From: Paramicrobacterium agarici
GTDB taxonomy: Bacteria > Actinomycetota > Actinomycetes > Actinomycetales > Microbacteriaceae
Reading direction: 5' to 3'
Assembly: GCF_002563955.1 (NCBI RefSeq)
Contig: NZ_PDJE01000001.1
Location: forward strand, 1,054,001 to 1,118,000
Length of the DNA: 64,000 nucleotides
Positions 8,668 to 18,005 of this stretch are shown here, piece by piece. The translations under genes and the position numbers were made by a program. Below the pieces are notes generated by a model, which saw only the letters and a program-made list of their open reading frames with translations, had not been told where the DNA came from and searched no databases. Within the stretch, counting starts at the first letter, position 1. The number at the start of each line of letters is the position of its first letter.

Positions 8668-9580
8668 GCGTCAGCACGATCTTGCCCCGCACGTGTCCTG
8701 CGATCTGACGCTCGTAGGCGTCGCGCACCTGCTCGATCGGGTAGCGTGCTGCGATCGGGAGCACGATGGCGCCCTCGGCGATGCGAGCCGCGAGGGCACG
8801 CAGCTCATCGGTTGTGCTCTCGGCTCGACCGAACGTATTGAATCCGCGCGTGGCCCCGTAGGGCTTCTCGGCAATCGTATTGATGCGGTCAGCGGGGATT
8901 CCGAGCGCCTCTGCCGTGTCGAGCGTTTCGCGGCCCGCGTGGTCGAGCACGATATCGACACCGTGTGGCGCAGCATCCCGAATTCGCTCAATGAGTCCGT
9001 CGCCGTATGCGAGCGGTAGCACGCCGAGGTCGCGAAGAAAGTCGTGGTTGCCCGTGCTTGCTGTGCCGATCACTGTCGCTCCGAGTCGCACGCAGAGCTG
9101 GCTGACGAGCAGGCCGACGCCTCCCGCAGCGGCGCTCACCAGAACCGTGTCGCCGTCGGCGACGTCCATGCGTCGCACGATCGCCGTTGCCGTGCGCCCC
9201 GCGATGTCGAGGCAGGCAGCCTGCTCGATGGGCATGCCGTCGGGCACTGAGTTCAGCGTCTCCGCGCGAGCGAGGATGTAGTCGGCTTGCGCATGCATGC
9301 GGGCGCCGCCGAACACCGGATCGCCCACCTTCCACTGCGACACGCCATCGCCGACGCGATCAACGACACCGGCAAAGTCGTTTCCGTTGCCGGCCGGAAG
9401 CGTCACGTTGAACCGGCTGGCGTTCTGAGGGTCAGCCGCGATCTTCCAATCCACCGGGTTCAACCCGGCGGCGTGTACACGCACTCGCACCTCGCCGGGC
9501 CCTGCGTCAGGAACCTCCTGTTCGACAACCTCGAGGACCTCTGGCCCACCGAACTGGGCAAACTGCACTCGTCTCGCCAT
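8660..9580 (-). CDS. MDR-superfamily NADP-dependent quinone oxidoreductase
   Basis: This 306-residue zinc-less medium-chain reductase has a GroES-like N-terminus (VRVHAAGLNPVDWKI) and a Rossmann domain with SAAAGGVGLLVSQL binding NADPH. It converges with the preceding flavoprotein and overlaps its stop by eight bases. GGAG lies six bases before the ATG. An SDR gene lies 46 bases upstream on the same strand, so the two may be co-transcribed. It is a clear paralogue of the gene at 20585-21433. Confidence 0.85.
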   Translation of the reverse strand: MARRVQFAQFGGPEVLEVVEQEVPDAGPGEVRVRVHAAGLNPVDWKIAADPQNASRFNVTLPAGNGNDFAGVVDRVGDGVSQWKVGDPVFGGARMHAQADYILARAETLNSVPDGMPIEQAACLDIAGRTATAIVRRMDVADGDTVLVSAAAGGVGLLVSQLCVRLGATVIGTASTGNHDFLRDLGVLPLAYGDGLIERIRDAAPHGVDIVLDHAGRETLDTAEALGIPADRINTIAEKPYGATRGFNTFGRAESTTDELRALAARIAEGAIVLPIAARYPIEQVRDAYERQIAGHVRGKIVLTLS

Positions 9581-9626
9581 GACGCTCCAATCGACTGTTC
9601 CAGGTTCTCACTGCGAGGTGCGCTTG

Positions 9627-10388
9627 TCAGGAGCGAAGGTGCGAGGCGCCGTTCGCATCGAGGATTGTGCCCGAACACCACGCGGCCTCGGGCGACGCGA
9701 GCCAGAAGACCGCCGCGGCGATCTCGTCGGGTGTGCCGACTCTGCCGAACGGACTCTGAGCACGCAGCGCGTCTCCCTCTACGCCCGTGAGTTTCGGACG
9801 CTGCCGGGGAGTGGCGACGAAACCCGGTGCAACCGACGTTACTGAGATGTCGTGAGGAGCGAGGGCGACGGCAAGCGACTGGCCCAGAGCGTGCAGAGCC
9901 GCCTTGCTCGCGGCATAAGCAGGATGCTCCGGCTCGCCGCGGAACGCACCGCGTGAACCGATATTCACGACCGCGCCCGGCGCCTGCCGCTCAATGAGGT
10001 GCGTCGCCACCGCCCACGCGAGATTGGCTGCTCCCAGAAGATTGACGTCGAACATCTGGCGAAACACGGCGGACCAATCGGAGTAGGACGACTCGCCGAT
10101 CACGTGCCGATTTGCTGCAGACGGCGCGATGCCGGCATTGCAGACGAGTACGTCGATCGTTGCGAACTGTTCGAGTGCCGCGTCCACGATGCCTCTCGCG
10201 CCATCAGCGTCGCCGATGTCGCCCGACACGAGCGTATGGCCACGGCCCGGCAGGCCACGCAGCGTCGCTTCGGCGCCCTCCCGATTGCTCACGTAGTGAA
10301 CAGCGATGCGGTCGCCGGCCTCGGCAAAGCGATGCGCAACCGCTGCCCCGATTCCGCCGGTCGCGCCTGTGACGAGGATCGATCTCAC
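9627..10388 (-). CDS. SDR family oxidoreductase (FabG-like)
   Basis: From the GTG at 10388, which has GGGAG six bases upstream, the protein is 253 residues, the classical SDR length. It shows the cofactor motif TGATGGIG (7-14), NAG at about 84-86 and the catalytic set Ser145, Tyr158 and Lys162. A longer open frame extends upstream but adds an unrelated basic stretch. The likely role is NAD(P)H-dependent reduction of a carbonyl; the substrate is unknown. Confidence 0.85.
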   Translation of the reverse strand: MRSILVTGATGGIGAAVAHRFAEAGDRIAVHYVSNREGAEATLRGLPGRGHTLVSGDIGDADGARGIVDAALEQFATIDVLVCNAGIAPSAANRHVIGESSYSDWSAVFRQMFDVNLLGAANLAWAVATHLIERQAPGAVVNIGSRGAFRGEPEHPAYAASKAALHALGQSLAVALAPHDISVTSVAPGFVATPRQRPKLTGVEGDALRAQSPFGRVGTPDEIAAAVFWLASPEAAWCSGTILDANGASHLRS

Positions 10389-10503
10389 GCATGCTCCCAG
10401 GGTCTCGGCATCGAACTGTCGTGCACAACGCTCGCACTTCGGCACCGGGCCGTCAACATGAGCGCGTCCCCGGCAGCTCCGCGGCAGGTGGCACACTCGA
10501 AGG

Positions 10504-11148
10504 GTGGCACAAGCACTCACTGAACTCGCGGCGGCGATCCGCAGCATCCGTCCCCTGGGTCAGCGCACGATCGTGGGCATTTGCGGTGCTCCAGGTGCGG
10601 GCAAGACAACCGTGGCTCGCACGCTCGTGGCCGAGCTTGGAACGACCGCCGCGAACGTGCCCATGGACGGCTTCCACCTCGCAGATGTGACGCTTGACGA
10701 CCTCGGCATTCGAGACCGAAAGGGTGCTCCGGAGACTTTCGACCGGCACGGCTATGCCCGGCTGCTTGCCACGCTCGCCGCGCGTCTCGACCACACCGTG
10801 TATGCACCCGGATTCGAGCGAGACATCGAGCAGCCGATCGCGGGAGCCATAGCGATCGAGCAAAGCGTGGACGTCGTCATTACCGAGGGCAACTATCTGC
10901 TGCTCGATGGCTGGGAGAGCGTTCGCGATGCGCTCGACGAGGTGTGGTTCGTTCGCGAGAACGATGCCCTGCGTCGCGAGCGGCTGATTGCCCGGCACAT
11001 TGAATTCGGCAAGAGCTTGGATGCTGCCACAGCATGGGTCGAGCGGGTCGACGACGCGAACGCTCACCTGATCGAGGCGACGGCGGCTCGCGCAGACCGC
11101 GTTGTCGAACTCTCCGCGGAATCGTCGGTACGATCGTCGGGTGAGTAG
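10504..11148 (+). CDS. P-loop nucleoside/nucleotide kinase family protein
   Basis: This 214-residue protein has a Walker A motif GAPGAGKT (28-35), MDGFHL typical of the uridine kinase / pantothenate kinase-like fold, and ITEGNYLL. Members phosphorylate small metabolites such as nucleosides, pantothenate or sugars, so the substrate here is not assignable. The start is GTG. Its end overlaps the GTG of the next gene by eight bases. Confidence 0.8.
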   Translation: MAQALTELAAAIRSIRPLGQRTIVGICGAPGAGKTTVARTLVAELGTTAANVPMDGFHLADVTLDDLGIRDRKGAPETFDRHGYARLLATLAARLDHTVYAPGFERDIEQPIAGAIAIEQSVDVVITEGNYLLLDGWESVRDALDEVWFVRENDALRRERLIARHIEFGKSLDAATAWVERVDDANAHLIEATAARADRVVELSAESSVRSSGE

Positions 11149-12214
11149 CGCCCTGACTCCAGCCCTCGTCGCCGTTCTCGTCGGGTGCGGTCTCGCCGTG
11201 CTCGCGTTCGTGCCTTTCGTCGCCGTGAGCTACCGGCGTCGCGGCGAGATGACGCTGTGGCGCAGCATCCTGTGGTTTGCGGCGCTCATCTACAGCATGG
11301 CTCTCTGGACCTACACGCTCCTTCCGTTTCCGCAGAGTCATGACATCACGTGCGTTCCGCCGCAAACGGTGCCGTTCATGTTCGTGAACGATGTCGCGCA
11401 CCACGGCGTCGGCAGCGTCGGCGCCCTCATGCAGAACCCCGCGGCCGTGCAGGTTGCTCTCAATGTCGTGCTCTTCATGCCCCTCGGCTGGTTTCTGCGG
11501 CGATTGGGCGGCCGCGGTTTCATCGTCGCGACGATCGCGGGTTTCGTGGTGTCCATGCTGATCGAGATCACCCAGGTCACGGGCATTTGGGGGCTGTACT
11601 CGTGCGCCTACCGCGTCTTCGACGTTGACGATCTCATCGCCAACACCGCGGGCGCGCTGGCCGGGTCGATTGTCGGCACGCTGCTTGGAAAGCGGCGGGA
11701 ACAGCGAATGGATGCTGGCGCACCACGCCCCATCACGGCAACGCGGCGCCTGCTCGGGATGCTGTGCGACGTCGCTCTCATCTGGCTGCTTGGCTGGATT
11801 GTGGTCGCCGTGAGTCTCGTGCTCGCCCTGTTCGACGGGCGGTCAGAACTCGCGGTGCCGATGTTCGTGTTCGACGCCGCGGCCTTTGCCGTGCCGTTCG
11901 TGGCACAGTTGATCTCAGTGCTGATCGGCGGCGTCACTCTCGGTGAACGCATCGTGCTGATCCGTGCGCTGCACGGCGTGACGCCCGCTGCCGTTGCGCG
12001 CCCCCTCAGGTTTCTGCTCGGCATCGGCGGCTACATGCTGCTGCTCGAGTGGCAGACATCGATCGGCGGTCTGCTTCTCGCGGCGCTCGTTGTCACGTCG
12101 TTCATCATGGTATTCACGACCCGGGGACACCGCGGTTTCGCACTCGCGGTGGCCGCGATGGAGGTCGAGGACGCACGCATGCCTCACGAGCGCGGCGACG
12201 CGCGGCGGCCCTGA
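11141..12214 (+). CDS. VanZ-like / RDD domain membrane protein
   Basis: From the GTG at 11141, which overlaps the previous gene, this is about 357 residues. The first half is a VanZ-like membrane domain with several helices and a conserved polar signature. The second half is an RDD-type domain (RRLLGMLCDV, then TLGERIVLIR) with three helices. Such fusions are common in actinobacteria; VanZ homologues are linked to glycopeptide tolerance, but no function is proven here. Translation probably depends on coupling, since no strong binding site is seen. Confidence 0.75.
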   Translation: MSSALTPALVAVLVGCGLAVLAFVPFVAVSYRRRGEMTLWRSILWFAALIYSMALWTYTLLPFPQSHDITCVPPQTVPFMFVNDVAHHGVGSVGALMQNPAAVQVALNVVLFMPLGWFLRRLGGRGFIVATIAGFVVSMLIEITQVTGIWGLYSCAYRVFDVDDLIANTAGALAGSIVGTLLGKRREQRMDAGAPRPITATRRLLGMLCDVALIWLLGWIVVAVSLVLALFDGRSELAVPMFVFDAAAFAVPFVAQLISVLIGGVTLGERIVLIRALHGVTPAAVARPLRFLLGIGGYMLLLEWQTSIGGLLLAALVVTSFIMVFTTRGHRGFALAVAAMEVEDARMPHERGDARRP

Positions 12215-12225
12215 ACCGGCGCTGA

Positions 12226-12621
12226 CTACTCCACGAACTGAGCGAGCTGCAGCAGGTTTCCGCACGTATCGTCGAGCACGGCAGTAATGACGGGGCCCAT
12301 CGGTGTCGGCGGCTGCGTGAACGTGACCCCGAGTCCTGTGAGCCGCTCGAACTCCGCGGTGATGTCGTCAACGGCGAGCATGCAGAAGGGGATGCCGTCG
12401 TGAACGAGCGCCTCGGTGAACGGACGCACTGCGGGGTGGCCTTTCGGCTCGAGTGAGATCTGCGTGCCGTCCGGCCGTTCAGGGTCGACCACCGTGAGCC
12501 AGCGTGCGTCGCCGAGAGGGATGTCATCGGCGACCACGAAGCCGAGCTTCTGGGTGTAGAAGTCGTGGGCGCGCTGCTGGTCATCGACGAAGATCGTCGT
12601 TGCCTGGAGTTTCATTGTCAT
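12226..12621 (-). CDS. VOC family (glyoxalase-like) protein
   Basis: This 131-residue single-unit vicinal oxygen chelate protein has the beta-alpha-beta-beta-beta pattern (TTIFVDDQQRAHDFYTQKLGF at the start). It overlaps the upstream ArsR gene by four bases (ATGA), so the two form an operon. VOC proteins linked to ArsR regulators often handle toxic electrophiles or antibiotics, but the sequence does not fix a substrate. Confidence 0.82.
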   Translation of the reverse strand: MTMKLQATTIFVDDQQRAHDFYTQKLGFVVADDIPLGDARWLTVVDPERPDGTQISLEPKGHPAVRPFTEALVHDGIPFCMLAVDDITAEFERLTGLGVTFTQPPTPMGPVITAVLDDTCGNLLQLAQFVE

Positions 12622-12893
12622 GCCTTTCTGAGAGGCCAGCGCTCCGCAATCTGAGCAAGAGGCGTGGTGTCGATGGAGTGGATCTTGTACCGGCCGCGGC
12701 GCTCGGAATGCACGAGACCTGCGTTCTCGAGCACATCAAGGTGCTGCGACACGGCCTGACGCGACAGCGTCAGGTTGTGCCGCATCGCCAGGCGCCCGCA
12801 GATCTCGAACAGCGTCTGATTGTCGCGTTCGAGCAGCTCGTCGAGAACGATCCTGCGTGTCTCGTCTGAGAGCGCCTTGTAGACGTCGGCCAT
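12618..12893 (-). CDS. ArsR family transcriptional regulator
   Basis: This 91-residue winged-helix repressor starts MADVYKALSDETRRIVLDEL and has a recognition segment around LSRQAVSQHL. No metal-binding CxC pair is visible, so it is probably of the non-metal ArsR group that regulates an adjacent VOC or SRPBCC gene. It is first in the operon with the VOC gene. The palindrome at 12907-12922 suggests autoregulation. Confidence 0.85.
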   Translation of the reverse strand: MADVYKALSDETRRIVLDELLERDNQTLFEICGRLAMRHNLTLSRQAVSQHLDVLENAGLVHSERRGRYKIHSIDTTPLAQIAERWPLRKA

Positions 12894-12906
12894 GTCTCAA
12901 AGATAG

Positions 12907-12922
12907 GCAAGTGGACGCTTGC
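12907..12922. promoter_or_regulatory. Putative ArsR operator
   Basis: The inverted repeat GCAAG-TGGACG-CTTGC ends 14 bases before the arsR start, where a dimeric ArsR repressor would block the promoter. The assignment rests on position and symmetry only. Confidence 0.4.
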
Positions 12923-12941
12923 ATGTCAAGACCGTGAAGAA

Positions 12942-12980
12942 CGGCACCCCAGCGGCGAAGGGAGAGCCGTCGGGGTGCCG
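12942..12980 (-). terminator. Terminator after the MarR-SDR operon
   Basis: The nine-base arms CGGCACCCC and CGGGGTGCCG (sharing nine pairs), with an inner CGGC/GCCG pair, form a strong hairpin. On the minus strand it is followed by TTCTTCAC. It sits 20 bases after the SDR stop and before the ArsR promoter region. Confidence 0.6.
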
Positions 12981-13000
12981 TGGTCTATGAGTGACGGAGG

Positions 13001-13798
13001 TCAGCTTGTCAGGCCGCTCCAGATGTCGTCGCCACGAAGCGAGGCGTCGGCCCCGCCGTCGATGTAGATGGTCTGGCCCGTCACGTGCGAGTTCTCGTCG
13101 CTGGTGAGCCATGCAAGCAAGCGCGCGATCACCACCGGCTCCGAGTGCCCGTTCAGCGGCATCGGCACGTTCGCGTCGACCATCTGCCTGCCTTCGGGGG
13201 TCGAGAGCAACTCGGCGGTCATCGGGCTCAGCACCGTTCCGGGCGCGACGGCGTTGAGGGGGATCCCCGCGCCCGCCCACTGGTCGCTGATGGCAGCTCG
13301 ACGCACCCACCGCGACAGAGCGCGCTTGCTTGAGGGGTAATTCAGGTAGCCCGACTGCGGTCCCTTGTCAGCAAGCTCCTGGCCGACGCGCAGTGCGTGG
13401 TCTTCGTCGCCCGAGAGGATGGCTTCGACCAGTTCGGGTGAGTTCGGCTGGATGGATGCCATCGAGCTGACGACCGCGGCTCGCGGGGCGTCAGACCTGG
13501 CGAGCACGGGCTGCAGGCCGTCGAGCAGCGCAACGACTCCGAAGAAGTTCACGGAAACCGTGAGCGGCTTCGGCGCCGAGATGCCGGCCGCGGCGACGAT
13601 GCTGTCCAGACTGCCGTCGGCGAGCGCGGTGACCTCGCGGACCGCTGACGCGCGGCCATCGGCAGTGGACAGATCGGCGGTGACGTCGGCGTCTCGCAGA
13701 TCCACTCCGATCACACGGTGCCCGCGTTCACGCAGTAGGTCGGCCGTTGCCTTGCCGATGCCCGATGCCGATCCGGTGACGACGGTTGTGCGAGTCAT
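13001..13798 (-). CDS. SDR family oxidoreductase
   Basis: This 265-residue short-chain dehydrogenase has TGSASGIGKA for cofactor binding and VSSMAS with YPSSK as catalytic Ser and Tyr-Lys. The NNAG motif is replaced by AAAGIS, as in the 3-alpha-hydroxysteroid/carveol-type SDRs. It overlaps the upstream MarR gene by four bases, so it is probably induced by the MarR ligand. The substrate is unknown. Confidence 0.83.
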   Translation of the reverse strand: MTRTTVVTGSASGIGKATADLLRERGHRVIGVDLRDADVTADLSTADGRASAVREVTALADGSLDSIVAAAGISAPKPLTVSVNFFGVVALLDGLQPVLARSDAPRAAVVSSMASIQPNSPELVEAILSGDEDHALRVGQELADKGPQSGYLNYPSSKRALSRWVRRAAISDQWAGAGIPLNAVAPGTVLSPMTAELLSTPEGRQMVDANVPMPLNGHSEPVVIARLLAWLTSDENSHVTGQTIYIDGGADASLRGDDIWSGLTS

Positions 13799-14328
13799 GA
13801 GTGTTCACTTTCTGTAGGGAGGTTTGATGCTGCGGAGCGGTGCTTCGCAGCATCCGGTAATGGTGACTGGGTCGCATACGCGGTGCTTGCCCGGTCGAAC
13901 TTGATGAGGAGGCGTTCGAACGTGGCGCGATCGGCATCGGTCCAACCGCGCAGCAGCGAATCAGCGAGTTCATCACCCGCGCGCGCGAGAGAAGCGGCAA
14001 CGTCGCTGCCCGAGGGTGTCAGATGAACGAGGCTGGCGCGAGCATCGTCGGGATCGGTCTCGCGATGGATGAGACCCGCGCGTTCGAGGCGCGCAATGAT
14101 CTTCGAGACGTTCGACGCTCCTGTGACGAGTGCCTCTGCGAGGGCGGACGGGCGCTGCGGGCCGTGCATGCCGATGTGCGTGACCGCGACGATGGCGGGG
14201 CGGTCGAGGTCGACGCCGCCGTCGCGTGCGACAGCGGAGACGAAATCGCTGCTCGTCCACGTGCTCATGATGCGCGTCAGAGCGTTGACGATGTCGGAGC
14301 GATAGTGCCACCCGGATGTCGGTGTCAT
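13795..14328 (-). CDS. MarR family transcriptional regulator
   Basis: This 177-residue protein has a central winged helix (ALAEALVTGASNVSKIIARLERAGL) and the DPDDARASLVHLT wing. It is first in an operon with the SDR gene. GGAGG lies four bases before the ATG. In the promoter region a small repeat, TGTC-CTGAC-GACA (14347-14359), overlaps a TATAAT-like -10 on the minus strand and could be its operator. Such pairs usually respond to phenolic or quinone-like compounds (family knowledge). Confidence 0.82.
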   Translation of the reverse strand: MTPTSGWHYRSDIVNALTRIMSTWTSSDFVSAVARDGGVDLDRPAIVAVTHIGMHGPQRPSALAEALVTGASNVSKIIARLERAGLIHRETDPDDARASLVHLTPSGSDVAASLARAGDELADSLLRGWTDADRATFERLLIKFDRASTAYATQSPLPDAAKHRSAASNLPTESEHS

Positions 14329-14400
14329 GGCGCCTCCAGAATTTACTGTCCTGACGACATTATATCTGCAGCGCTGAGAGATGACTGGACGTTCAGCCCG

Positions 14401-15552
14401 CTACCGTTGGCGGGAACTCTGCACGACCGTCGTGACCGCGAGTGCCGTGATGACGGCCAGAACCGCGATGCTAAGCATGATCGTCGGAACGTGATCGAGC
14501 CAGAACAGCGAACCTGCCCCGATGAGCAACAGCAAGGCCATCGCGACGAATCGCGAGGCTGCGAGGCGACCGAAGCGCGAGCGCAGAAAAAGCACGTTGC
14601 CCATGAGGTAGACGAAGGGGCCGGCTATCGTGACGACGACGGTGGCTGGTGTGAGGTGCTCGTGTGAGAGGCGGAGTTCGGTGGAAACGGCGACAAGGAT
14701 CGCGCCAAGCACCATGAACGCGTGGGCGTACGCGTACGCCGAGCGCAGCGCTGCCGTTGAGCCGTCTCCGCCCTGCACGTTGTGCCCGGCCAGGGCGAAG
14801 TAGTTCCACCACAGCACGAAGAGTGCAGCGAACCCGAGAAGCAGGCTCGTGACGAGTCCCGGTGATACTGCTTCTGCATCGACGATGGTGCCGCCCATCA
14901 TCAGGATGGACTCGCCGAGGGCGATTATGAAGACGAGGCGGTTGCGCTCCGCCAAGTGTTCGGGCTCGGTATCCCACAGGTGCATCGGAGCAGAGCCGAC
15001 GCCCGGAACCCGGAATTGCAGCAGGGGTGCAGCGTAGTCGATCGCGACGGCGATGATCCACAGAGCAAGTCGTGCTGAGGGATCCAGTGCGGCTCCGACG
15101 ACCCAGAAGACGCCGGCGAAGAGTGTCCAGGCCAGCAGCATCCGATAATTGTGGGCGATCTGCGTTCCTCGGAACGATGCGATGACGAGCAGGGGTCGCA
15201 TGACGCCCATCAAGAGGTAGCACCCAACAAAGAGGCATGCGGCATTGCCGAACGCGTCGGGGATCGCGATCGCCATGCCGAGTGCCATGAGCATGAGCAC
15301 GCCGGTCGAGACCTGAACGGTCGTGCGACTTGGGTCGAGCCAGTTCATCGCCCACGCCGTATAGTTCCAGCCCCACCACACGGCGGCGAAGACCACGACC
15401 ATTTCGAGAGCGCCGAGCCAGGATAGATGGGCCACGAGCAGGTGCGAGAGCTGAATGATCGCGAAGACGTAAACCAGGTCAAAGAACAACTCGATCGGCG
15501 CAACATCGAAGCTACGGCGACCGACACGCTGGGATGGTGGAGTATGTGTCAC
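14401..15552 (-). CDS. Low temperature requirement protein A (LtrA) family membrane protein
   Basis: This is a polytopic membrane protein of about 383 residues with ten or more hydrophobic helices and the LtrA signature ELFFDLVYVFAIIQLSH near the N-terminus, plus ERNRLVFIIALGES later. The GTG at 15552 is favoured over 15564 because a G-run lies at the right distance. LtrA was named for growth of Listeria at low temperature; its molecular role is unsettled. Confidence 0.85.
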   Translation of the reverse strand: MTHTPPSQRVGRRSFDVAPIELFFDLVYVFAIIQLSHLLVAHLSWLGALEMVVVFAAVWWGWNYTAWAMNWLDPSRTTVQVSTGVLMLMALGMAIAIPDAFGNAACLFVGCYLLMGVMRPLLVIASFRGTQIAHNYRMLLAWTLFAGVFWVVGAALDPSARLALWIIAVAIDYAAPLLQFRVPGVGSAPMHLWDTEPEHLAERNRLVFIIALGESILMMGGTIVDAEAVSPGLVTSLLLGFAALFVLWWNYFALAGHNVQGGDGSTAALRSAYAYAHAFMVLGAILVAVSTELRLSHEHLTPATVVVTIAGPFVYLMGNVLFLRSRFGRLAASRFVAMALLLLIGAGSLFWLDHVPTIMLSIAVLAVITALAVTTVVQSSRQR

Positions 15553-15724
15553 GGCGCCCCCCACACTCGTTCGATCGGAAACATGCTACAGACGCGACGC
15601 CGTCTGCGGTGGGAACTCCTGCTTCGTCGTCCACAGGTGATCAACGTGGAAAGTTACCCACACCTGGGGTTTTACGTCGCTCTGGGCGGGTCGGAATGTC
15701 GGTGGCCCTTGACAGACTAGGGGC

Positions 15725-17305
15725 ATGGAAAAACCGGTCGAACAGAGCGCCACTGCGGTCGCGGCTACGGCTGCGTCGGCGGCCGGTGCCCTGCTTGACG
15801 CGTTGCCGCGATCAGCGACTGCGGCAACCGACGAACAGCTTCTGGGTGCTGTGAATGATCTTGCTGCGCTGGGCCGGGCGCAGCAGGCGGCGATGGCTGT
15901 TCTTGCGACAGAGGTCTCCGCCCGTTCGGTGAAGCTCGAGGGCTCGCAGACCCTGGCGACACGGAACGGGCAGAAAGACGCCGCAGGGCTGCTGCAGTCG
16001 GTAGCGCGGATTCCGAAGCGCACCGTTCGTCAGATCCTCAGTTACGGCGACGCAATCTGCGGACGTGATTCTCTGACCGGGGCAGCGTTGCCCCCTCGCT
16101 GGGAACACATCGCCGAGGCGGCGTTCTCTGGAACGGTCGATGTGGAAGCTGTCACGCCGGTGATCCGCCACCTCGACGACGTGCGTCTGCACGCCGATGC
16201 CGACATGCTCGAGGCGGCCGAATCGGGAATGATGCGTATCGCGAGCCAGGGGACACCTGAGTACACGGCATCGCAGATGCGGGTATGGAAGGAAGCGCTC
16301 GACCCAGATGGTGCGCGCCCAAGGGAGCAGATGCAGCGCCAGAAGCGGTTCTTCAGCATCGGCAAAGAGAACCGTGACGGAATGACACCGGTCCGCGGAC
16401 TGCTCACCCCGGACGCGCGAGCGAACCTCGTCGCTGCGATCTCAACGTCGACCAACCCGCGCACACGCGTCAGCTTCGAACCGGCCGATGCCGCGAGCGG
16501 CAGCGCCAGTCTCGGTAAAGACTCCGATGCTGTGAGCGACGAGGGCGATCGCTCGCCCGACTGTACCGAGACCGCTGACAGCGCGGTCGAGAGCGTCGAC
16601 GCCGCAGATGCTGCGGCAGAAGCATCCTTACCTGTTGGGGTGGGCTCGCACGATCTCGACCCGCGCACGCAAGGGCAGAAGCTTCATGATGCTCTTGATG
16701 CTGTCGTCACCGCCGGACACAGAGCTGCGGTCACCGGCGCCCGAAGCAGGCGAACAATGACGCAGGTGATCATCACCGCAAGCTTGGACGATGTCCGGAT
16801 CGGAAATGCGACGGGCTGGGTGAACGGGGGCACCGAGCCGGTCGGCCCGGTCACGACCGAGCGAATCATCTGCGACAGCGGTTCCCGGGCCCTGGTACTC
16901 GGCGAGAACGGGGAGGCGCTCTGGCTCGGCACCACCCAGCGCGCGTTCACGCCTCAACAGAAACTCGCGATCGCGGCCCGCGATGAAACGTGCGCATGGC
17001 CTGAGTGTGACATACCCGCCGACTGGTGCGAAGTGCATCACGCGGTTCCCTGGAGCATGGGCGGGAAGACCAACATCGATAACGGACTGTTGCTGTGCAG
17101 TGCTCATCACCATATGCTGCATGCTCAGAACTGGCACATCTACATGCGCGACGGCATTCCGTACCTGACGCCGCCGCCCTTCATGACGCGGTCGAATCAG
17201 CCGATCCGCCTCGGGCGCAATAGGGCGCGCGCTGTGAGGAGAACTCGTCGGCGCGCAAGACATCGAGCGACGGCAGATGGCAAGGACCCACCCGATACGT
17301 CATGA
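15725..17305 (+). CDS. HNH endonuclease signature / DUF222 (13E12 repeat family) protein
   Basis: This 526-residue protein has the all-helical DUF222 region in the first two thirds and a C-terminal HNH nuclease fold: a Cys pair (CAWPEC, from about 423), EVHHAVPWSMGG, and LCSAHHHMLH. A low-complexity Ala/Asp/Ser segment lies near residues 255-305. These proteins are abundant and multicopy in actinobacteria and are often likened to mobile or selfish elements, but no direct repeats or homing target are seen here. No GGATGCTG octamer occurs inside the gene. Confidence 0.88.
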   Translation: MEKPVEQSATAVAATAASAAGALLDALPRSATAATDEQLLGAVNDLAALGRAQQAAMAVLATEVSARSVKLEGSQTLATRNGQKDAAGLLQSVARIPKRTVRQILSYGDAICGRDSLTGAALPPRWEHIAEAAFSGTVDVEAVTPVIRHLDDVRLHADADMLEAAESGMMRIASQGTPEYTASQMRVWKEALDPDGARPREQMQRQKRFFSIGKENRDGMTPVRGLLTPDARANLVAAISTSTNPRTRVSFEPADAASGSASLGKDSDAVSDEGDRSPDCTETADSAVESVDAADAAAEASLPVGVGSHDLDPRTQGQKLHDALDAVVTAGHRAAVTGARSRRTMTQVIITASLDDVRIGNATGWVNGGTEPVGPVTTERIICDSGSRALVLGENGEALWLGTTQRAFTPQQKLAIAARDETCAWPECDIPADWCEVHHAVPWSMGGKTNIDNGLLLCSAHHHMLHAQNWHIYMRDGIPYLTPPPFMTRSNQPIRLGRNRARAVRRTRRRARHRATADGKDPPDTS

Positions 17306-17349
17306 TCACAGCAGCGAGCAGGTGTCACAGCTCAGCGCGAGAGGTGACG

Positions 17350-17685
17350 CTATGCGAGTGTGTATCCGGCGTCTTCGATCGCTGCACGCACGGATGCTGT
17401 CGCGAGCGGTTCCTCGCTCGTGACCGTCACCCGCGACTCTTCGCCCGGCTTCAGATCGACCGACACACCGGTAACGGTTCCCAGGGCGGACAGCTCCTCT
17501 GTCACGGCCGAGGCGCAATGGCCGCAGGTCATGCCCGTAACGCCGATCGTTGTCGTCACCGAGCCATCGACCGAGTCGACGGCTCGCGAGCCCGAGTCGT
17601 GACCGCCGCACATGCAGGCGCCGCCTCCGCAGCATCCGCCACCTGTCGCGTTCTTGTCGGTGAGCCCAAGGTCGGTGAAGGCCAT
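17350..17685 (-). CDS. copZ: Copper chaperone with Cys-rich N-terminus and HMA domain
   Basis: From the ATG at 17685 (AAGGA seven bases upstream) the protein has 111 residues. Residues 15-29 form a Cys/Gly-rich head with cysteines 18, 19, 24 and 26. The second half is a heavy-metal-associated domain with GMTCGHC (Cys54, Cys57), the Cu(I) site of CopZ/Atx1 chaperones. It lies 20 bases after csoR on the same strand and should be co-regulated with it. The extra cysteines suggest added copper storage or transfer capacity (inference). Confidence 0.85.
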   Translation of the reverse strand: MAFTDLGLTDKNATGGGCCGGGACMCGGHDSGSRAVDSVDGSVTTTIGVTGMTCGHCASAVTEELSALGTVTGVSVDLKPGEESRVTVTSEEPLATASVRAAIEDAGYTLA

Positions 17686-17705
17686 ATCGTTCCTTTGCGT
17701 ATCGG

Positions 17706-17987
17706 TCAGCGCACGAGGCGGGCGATAGCCGCAGACGCTTCTTTGAGTTTTTCGTCGGCAACCGGGCCGCCCTCTTGCGTCGCCTGGGCGACGCAATGGT
17801 TGAGGTGGTCGTCGAGCAGTTGAAGAGCGACGGTCTCGAGGGCCTTTGTCGCTGCGGAGACCTGCGTGAGCACGTCGATGCAGTAGGTGTCGTTCTCAAC
17901 CATCTTGTGGATGCCGCGAACCTGCCCCTCGGCGCGCTTCAGGCGCTTGAGCAGAGCTTCTTTGTCGTCGACGTAGCCGTGTTGCAT
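17706..17987 (-). CDS. csoR: Copper-sensing repressor CsoR
   Basis: This CsoR/RcnR (DUF156) family helical repressor is 93 residues from the ATG at 17987, which has GGGAGG at ideal spacing; a GTG 12 bases upstream is possible. The Cu(I) ligand set is intact: Cys in DTYCIDV and the His-x3-Cys of DDHLNHC, with residue order Cys, His, Cys as in Mycobacterium CsoR. Copper binding releases it from C/G-tract operators like those at 18006-18023 and 18426-18444. Confidence 0.93.
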   Translation of the reverse strand: MQHGYVDDKEALLKRLKRAEGQVRGIHKMVENDTYCIDVLTQVSAATKALETVALQLLDDHLNHCVAQATQEGGPVADEKLKEASAAIARLVR

Positions 17988-18005
17988 GATGCCTCCCACA
18001 CGCAG

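Noticed and set aside
15725..17305. Mobile intron or homing element suggested by the HNH domain
   Set aside because: There is no split host gene, intron fold or terminal repeat. DUF222-HNH proteins are ordinary chromosomal genes in actinobacteria.
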